Assembly: GCA_011375245.1 (NCBI GenBank)
Contig: DRMA01000118.1
Span: 1-7,326 of the forward strand
Direction of reading: 5' to 3'
DNA length: 7,326 bases
From: Thiothrix sp.
Lineage (GTDB): Bacteria > Pseudomonadota > Gammaproteobacteria > Thiotrichales > Thiotrichaceae
Numbering within the stretch: position 1 is the first letter of the stretch; each line of letters starts with the position of its first letter. The notes below the pieces were generated by a model that saw only the letters and a program-made list of their open reading frames with translations, did not search any database and was not told where the DNA came from. This document shows, piece by piece, positions 5,389-7,326 of this stretch. The translations under genes were made by a program, and so were the position numbers.

Positions 5389-6615
5389 ATGTCAATATCA
5401 CAAACATCATCTATCAATAAAGTAGTTCTTGCCTACTCAGGTGGCTTAGATACTTCCATTATCGTCAAATGGCTCCAAGAAACCTATAATTGTGAAGTCG
5501 TTACCTTCACTGCTGATGTAGGTCAAGGTGAAGAAATAGAACCCGCGCGCGCTAAAGCCGAAGCAATGGGGATTCGTGAAATTTACATCGAAGATTTACG
5601 CGAAGAGTTTGTTCGCGATTTTGTCTTCCCCATGTTTCGCGCTAATGCTATTTACGAAGGCGAATATTTACTGGGCACTTCCATTGCCCGTCCGCTTATT
5701 TCCAAGCGTTTAATTGAAATTGCCACTGAAACAGGCGCTGATGCTATTTCTCATGGTGCAACAGGCAAAGGCAACGATCAAGTACGCTTTGAACTAGGTG
5801 CTTATGCACTAAAACCAGGTATACAAATTATCGCACCATGGCGTGAATGGGATCTCAGTTCACGTGAATCATTGATGGCTTATGCTGAGCGACATCATAT
5901 TCCTGTTGAACAAAAACGCGGTACTAAATCGCCTTATTCGATGGATGCTAACCTACTTCATATTTCTTATGAAGGCGGCCCCTTAGAAGATCCTTGGACA
6001 GAAGCAGAAGAAGATATGTGGCTATGGTCAACATCGCCTGAACAAGCACCAGATACACCAACCTATATCGACATAGACTATAAAAAAGGCGACCCTGTTG
6101 CCATCAATGGTGAAGCCTTATCCCCTGCTACTCTACTTACAACGTTGAATAAACTTGCTGGCGACAATGGGATTGGTCGCCTTGATATCGTTGAAAACCG
6201 TTATGTGGGCATGAAATCACGTGGCTGTTACGAAACGCCAGGTGGCACCATTATGCTTGCTGCCCATCGTGCTATCGAATCGATCACGATGGATCGTGAA
6301 GCCATGCATCTTAAAGATGAATTAATGCCCCGTTATGCAAAAACGATCTACAACGGTTATTGGTGGAGTCCAGAGCGTAAAATGATGCAGCAAATGATCG
6401 ATGCCTCACAAATACATGTTAATGGTAGTGTACGCGTAAAACTATATAAAGGAGCTGTCACTGTCGTAGGACGAAAATCAGATACAGACTCTTTATTTGA
6501 TGAAAATATTGCTACCTTTGAAGACGATCAAGGTGCGTATGATCAAAAGGATGCTGCTGGCTTTATTAAGCTCAACGCCTTACGCCTTAGAATTGCTGCA
6601 ATGAAAGGTCGATAG
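5389..6615 (+). CDS. argG: Argininosuccinate synthase
   Basis: This enzyme catalyses the ATP-dependent condensation of citrulline and aspartate to argininosuccinate plus AMP and pyrophosphate, the penultimate step of arginine biosynthesis, in the cytoplasm. At 408 residues it is the usual length for the homotetrameric bacterial enzyme. The N-type ATP pyrophosphatase loop SGGLDTS is at residues 17-23. Other family blocks are HGATGKGNDQVRFE (122-135, citrulline/aspartate/ATP site), SPYSMDANLLH (181-191), YEGGPLEDPW (194-203) and MKSRGCYETPGG towards the middle. The ATG at 5389 is preceded by a modest TAGG (5378-5381) seven bases upstream. It is the first gene of a tight plus-strand cluster, with slyX starting 15 bases after its TAG. 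Nothing is missing or broken. Confidence 0.99.
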   Translation: MSISQTSSINKVVLAYSGGLDTSIIVKWLQETYNCEVVTFTADVGQGEEIEPARAKAEAMGIREIYIEDLREEFVRDFVFPMFRANAIYEGEYLLGTSIARPLISKRLIEIATETGADAISHGATGKGNDQVRFELGAYALKPGIQIIAPWREWDLSSRESLMAYAERHHIPVEQKRGTKSPYSMDANLLHISYEGGPLEDPWTEAEEDMWLWSTSPEQAPDTPTYIDIDYKKGDPVAINGEALSPATLLTTLNKLAGDNGIGRLDIVENRYVGMKSRGCYETPGGTIMLAAHRAIESITMDREAMHLKDELMPRYAKTIYNGYWWSPERKMMQQMIDASQIHVNGSVRVKLYKGAVTVVGRKSDTDSLFDENIATFEDDQGAYDQKDAAGFIKLNALRLRIAAMKGR

Positions 6616-6630
6616 TCGATAGGACAAATA

Positions 6631-6843
6631 ATGCCAGAACAAGAACAACGTATTACAGAGCTAGAAATAATGCTGATGCAGCAAGAAAGCACACTTGAAT
6701 CATTGAGTGATACACTGTATCAGCAGCAACGCACAATCCAAATGCTTGAACAACGCATTGAGAAACTTGATAAGCGTATCAGTAGCTTACACACCTCAGC
6801 AGTGACTGATGAAGCCAATGAAACACCACCACCACATTATTAA
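6631..6843 (+). CDS. slyX: SlyX family protein
   Basis: This is a 70-residue acidic protein, close to the 72 residues of E. coli SlyX. Most of it (about 3-52) is a coiled-coil heptad pattern rich in Q, E and L, for example ITELEIMLMQQESTLESL and IQMLEQRIEKLDKRISSL, so it probably forms an oligomer. It ends in ETPPPHY, the characteristic tail that E. coli SlyX shares. The molecular function of SlyX is not established; the name comes from neighbouring slyD, not from a known activity. AGGA (6621-6624) sits six bases before the ATG. It lies 15 bases after argG, and its TAA overlaps the rsmJ start, so it belongs to the same transcript. No signal peptide or membrane segment is seen, so it is probably cytoplasmic. 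Confidence 0.94.
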   Translation: MPEQEQRITELEIMLMQQESTLESLSDTLYQQQRTIQMLEQRIEKLDKRISSLHTSAVTDEANETPPPHY

Positions 6844-7326
6844 TGCATCTCGCCATTAGTGCCAATAAGGATTATCAGCAACGTGCTATACAACTTGCTA
6901 ATAATTATCAACTACCACTCTTAGCCAATTACCCAACGGTTAAACCTGACTTTTTATTGCATTATGATGAAACAGGTCTTAGCTTATCATCAGCTAAACA
7001 AAACCGTAGCGAAAAACCACTACATATTGATTTTCTAGCAGGGAAAAGCCGACATCGCCGTTTATATGGCGGCGGGAAAGGGCAGCAATTAGCAAAAGCG
7101 ATTGGTTTACATAAAATAAAACAGCCACATGTGATTGATGCTACTGCGGGCTTAGCAAAAGATGCCTTTGTACTGGCAACACTGGGCTGTACTGTTACCT
7201 TAATTGAGCGCACAACACCCATTTATTTATTGCTGAACGATGCCTTAGAAAGAGTTCAACAATCGAATGACGAACATGTCAAGCAAATCAGCTCACGTAT
7301 GACATTGTTACATCATAATAGCCAGC
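6843..7326 (+). CDS. rsmJ: 16S rRNA (guanine1516-N2)-methyltransferase RsmJ (3'-truncated)
   Basis: RsmJ methylates N2 of G1516 near the 3' end of 16S rRNA in the small subunit, using S-adenosylmethionine. The first 161 codons are in the window and the frame is still open at the edge. E. coli RsmJ has about 250 residues, so roughly a third is missing. Diagnostic parts are DFLAGKSRHRRLYGGGKGQQ (63-82), matching the family's HRR-x-x-GGG block; the SAM-binding motif I VIDATAGLAKDAFVLA (97-112); and the acidic post-I position in TLIER (119-123). The ATG at 6843 uses the last base of the slyX TAA (TAATG). No Shine-Dalgarno sequence precedes it, so it is probably translated by coupling to slyX. The start is supported by the family's usual distance from N-terminus to motif I. 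Confidence 0.95.
   Translation, partial: MHLAISANKDYQQRAIQLANNYQLPLLANYPTVKPDFLLHYDETGLSLSSAKQNRSEKPLHIDFLAGKSRHRRLYGGGKGQQLAKAIGLHKIKQPHVIDATAGLAKDAFVLATLGCTVTLIERTTPIYLLLNDALERVQQSNDEHVKQISSRMTLLHHNSQ

Noticed and set aside
6962..7222. 86-codon minus-strand open frame at the right end
   Set aside because: It is antisense to rsmJ, whose plus-strand frame carries clear family motifs and simply runs off the window.

Overview
The window is an A+T-rich stretch of ordinary bacterial chromosome, most probably from a gammaproteobacterium. The evidence is the presence of slyX and rsmJ, which are essentially gammaproteobacterial genes, a SlyX ending in the family's TPPPHY tail, and an elongator tRNA-Met very close to the E. 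coli one. I cannot name the genus. A low-GC gammaproteobacterium outside the Enterobacterales is the best guess.

Layout: (1) 2-3154 (+) is mfd, the transcription-repair coupling factor, lacking roughly the first 95 residues because the window starts inside it. (2) 3155-3509 is a 355-base gap. It holds an imperfect palindromic repeat of about 142 bp (3189-3330), a -10 promoter element, and small hairpins in the presumed leader of the next gene. (3) 3510-4295 (+) encodes a membrane-anchored protein with a charged linker and a C-terminal OmpA-like peptidoglycan-binding domain. (4) On the minus strand is a compact tRNA-Met(CAT) unit with a consensus promoter and a strong intrinsic terminator (4325-4487). 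(5) 4493-4539 is a cluster of overlapping perfect inverted repeats. (6) 4545-5267 (-) is a four-helix membrane protein of the DUF1461/Lit (lipoprotein intramolecular transacylase) type. (7) On the plus strand, apparently as one operon, are argG (5389-6615), slyX (6631-6843) and rsmJ (6843 to the window end, truncated 3').

Functionally this is a mosaic of housekeeping units: DNA repair (Mfd), envelope (OmpA-like and Lit-like proteins), translation (tRNA-Met, RsmJ) and arginine biosynthesis (ArgG). slyX follows argG by 15 nt, and the rsmJ start overlaps the slyX stop by one base, so rsmJ is probably translationally coupled. I see no phage, CRISPR, toxin-antitoxin or other defence system, and no evidence of a new multi-gene system. 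The points most worth a second look are the palindromic intergenic element, the inverted-repeat cluster between tRNA-Met and the Lit-like gene, and the Lit-like protein in an apparent Gram-negative.
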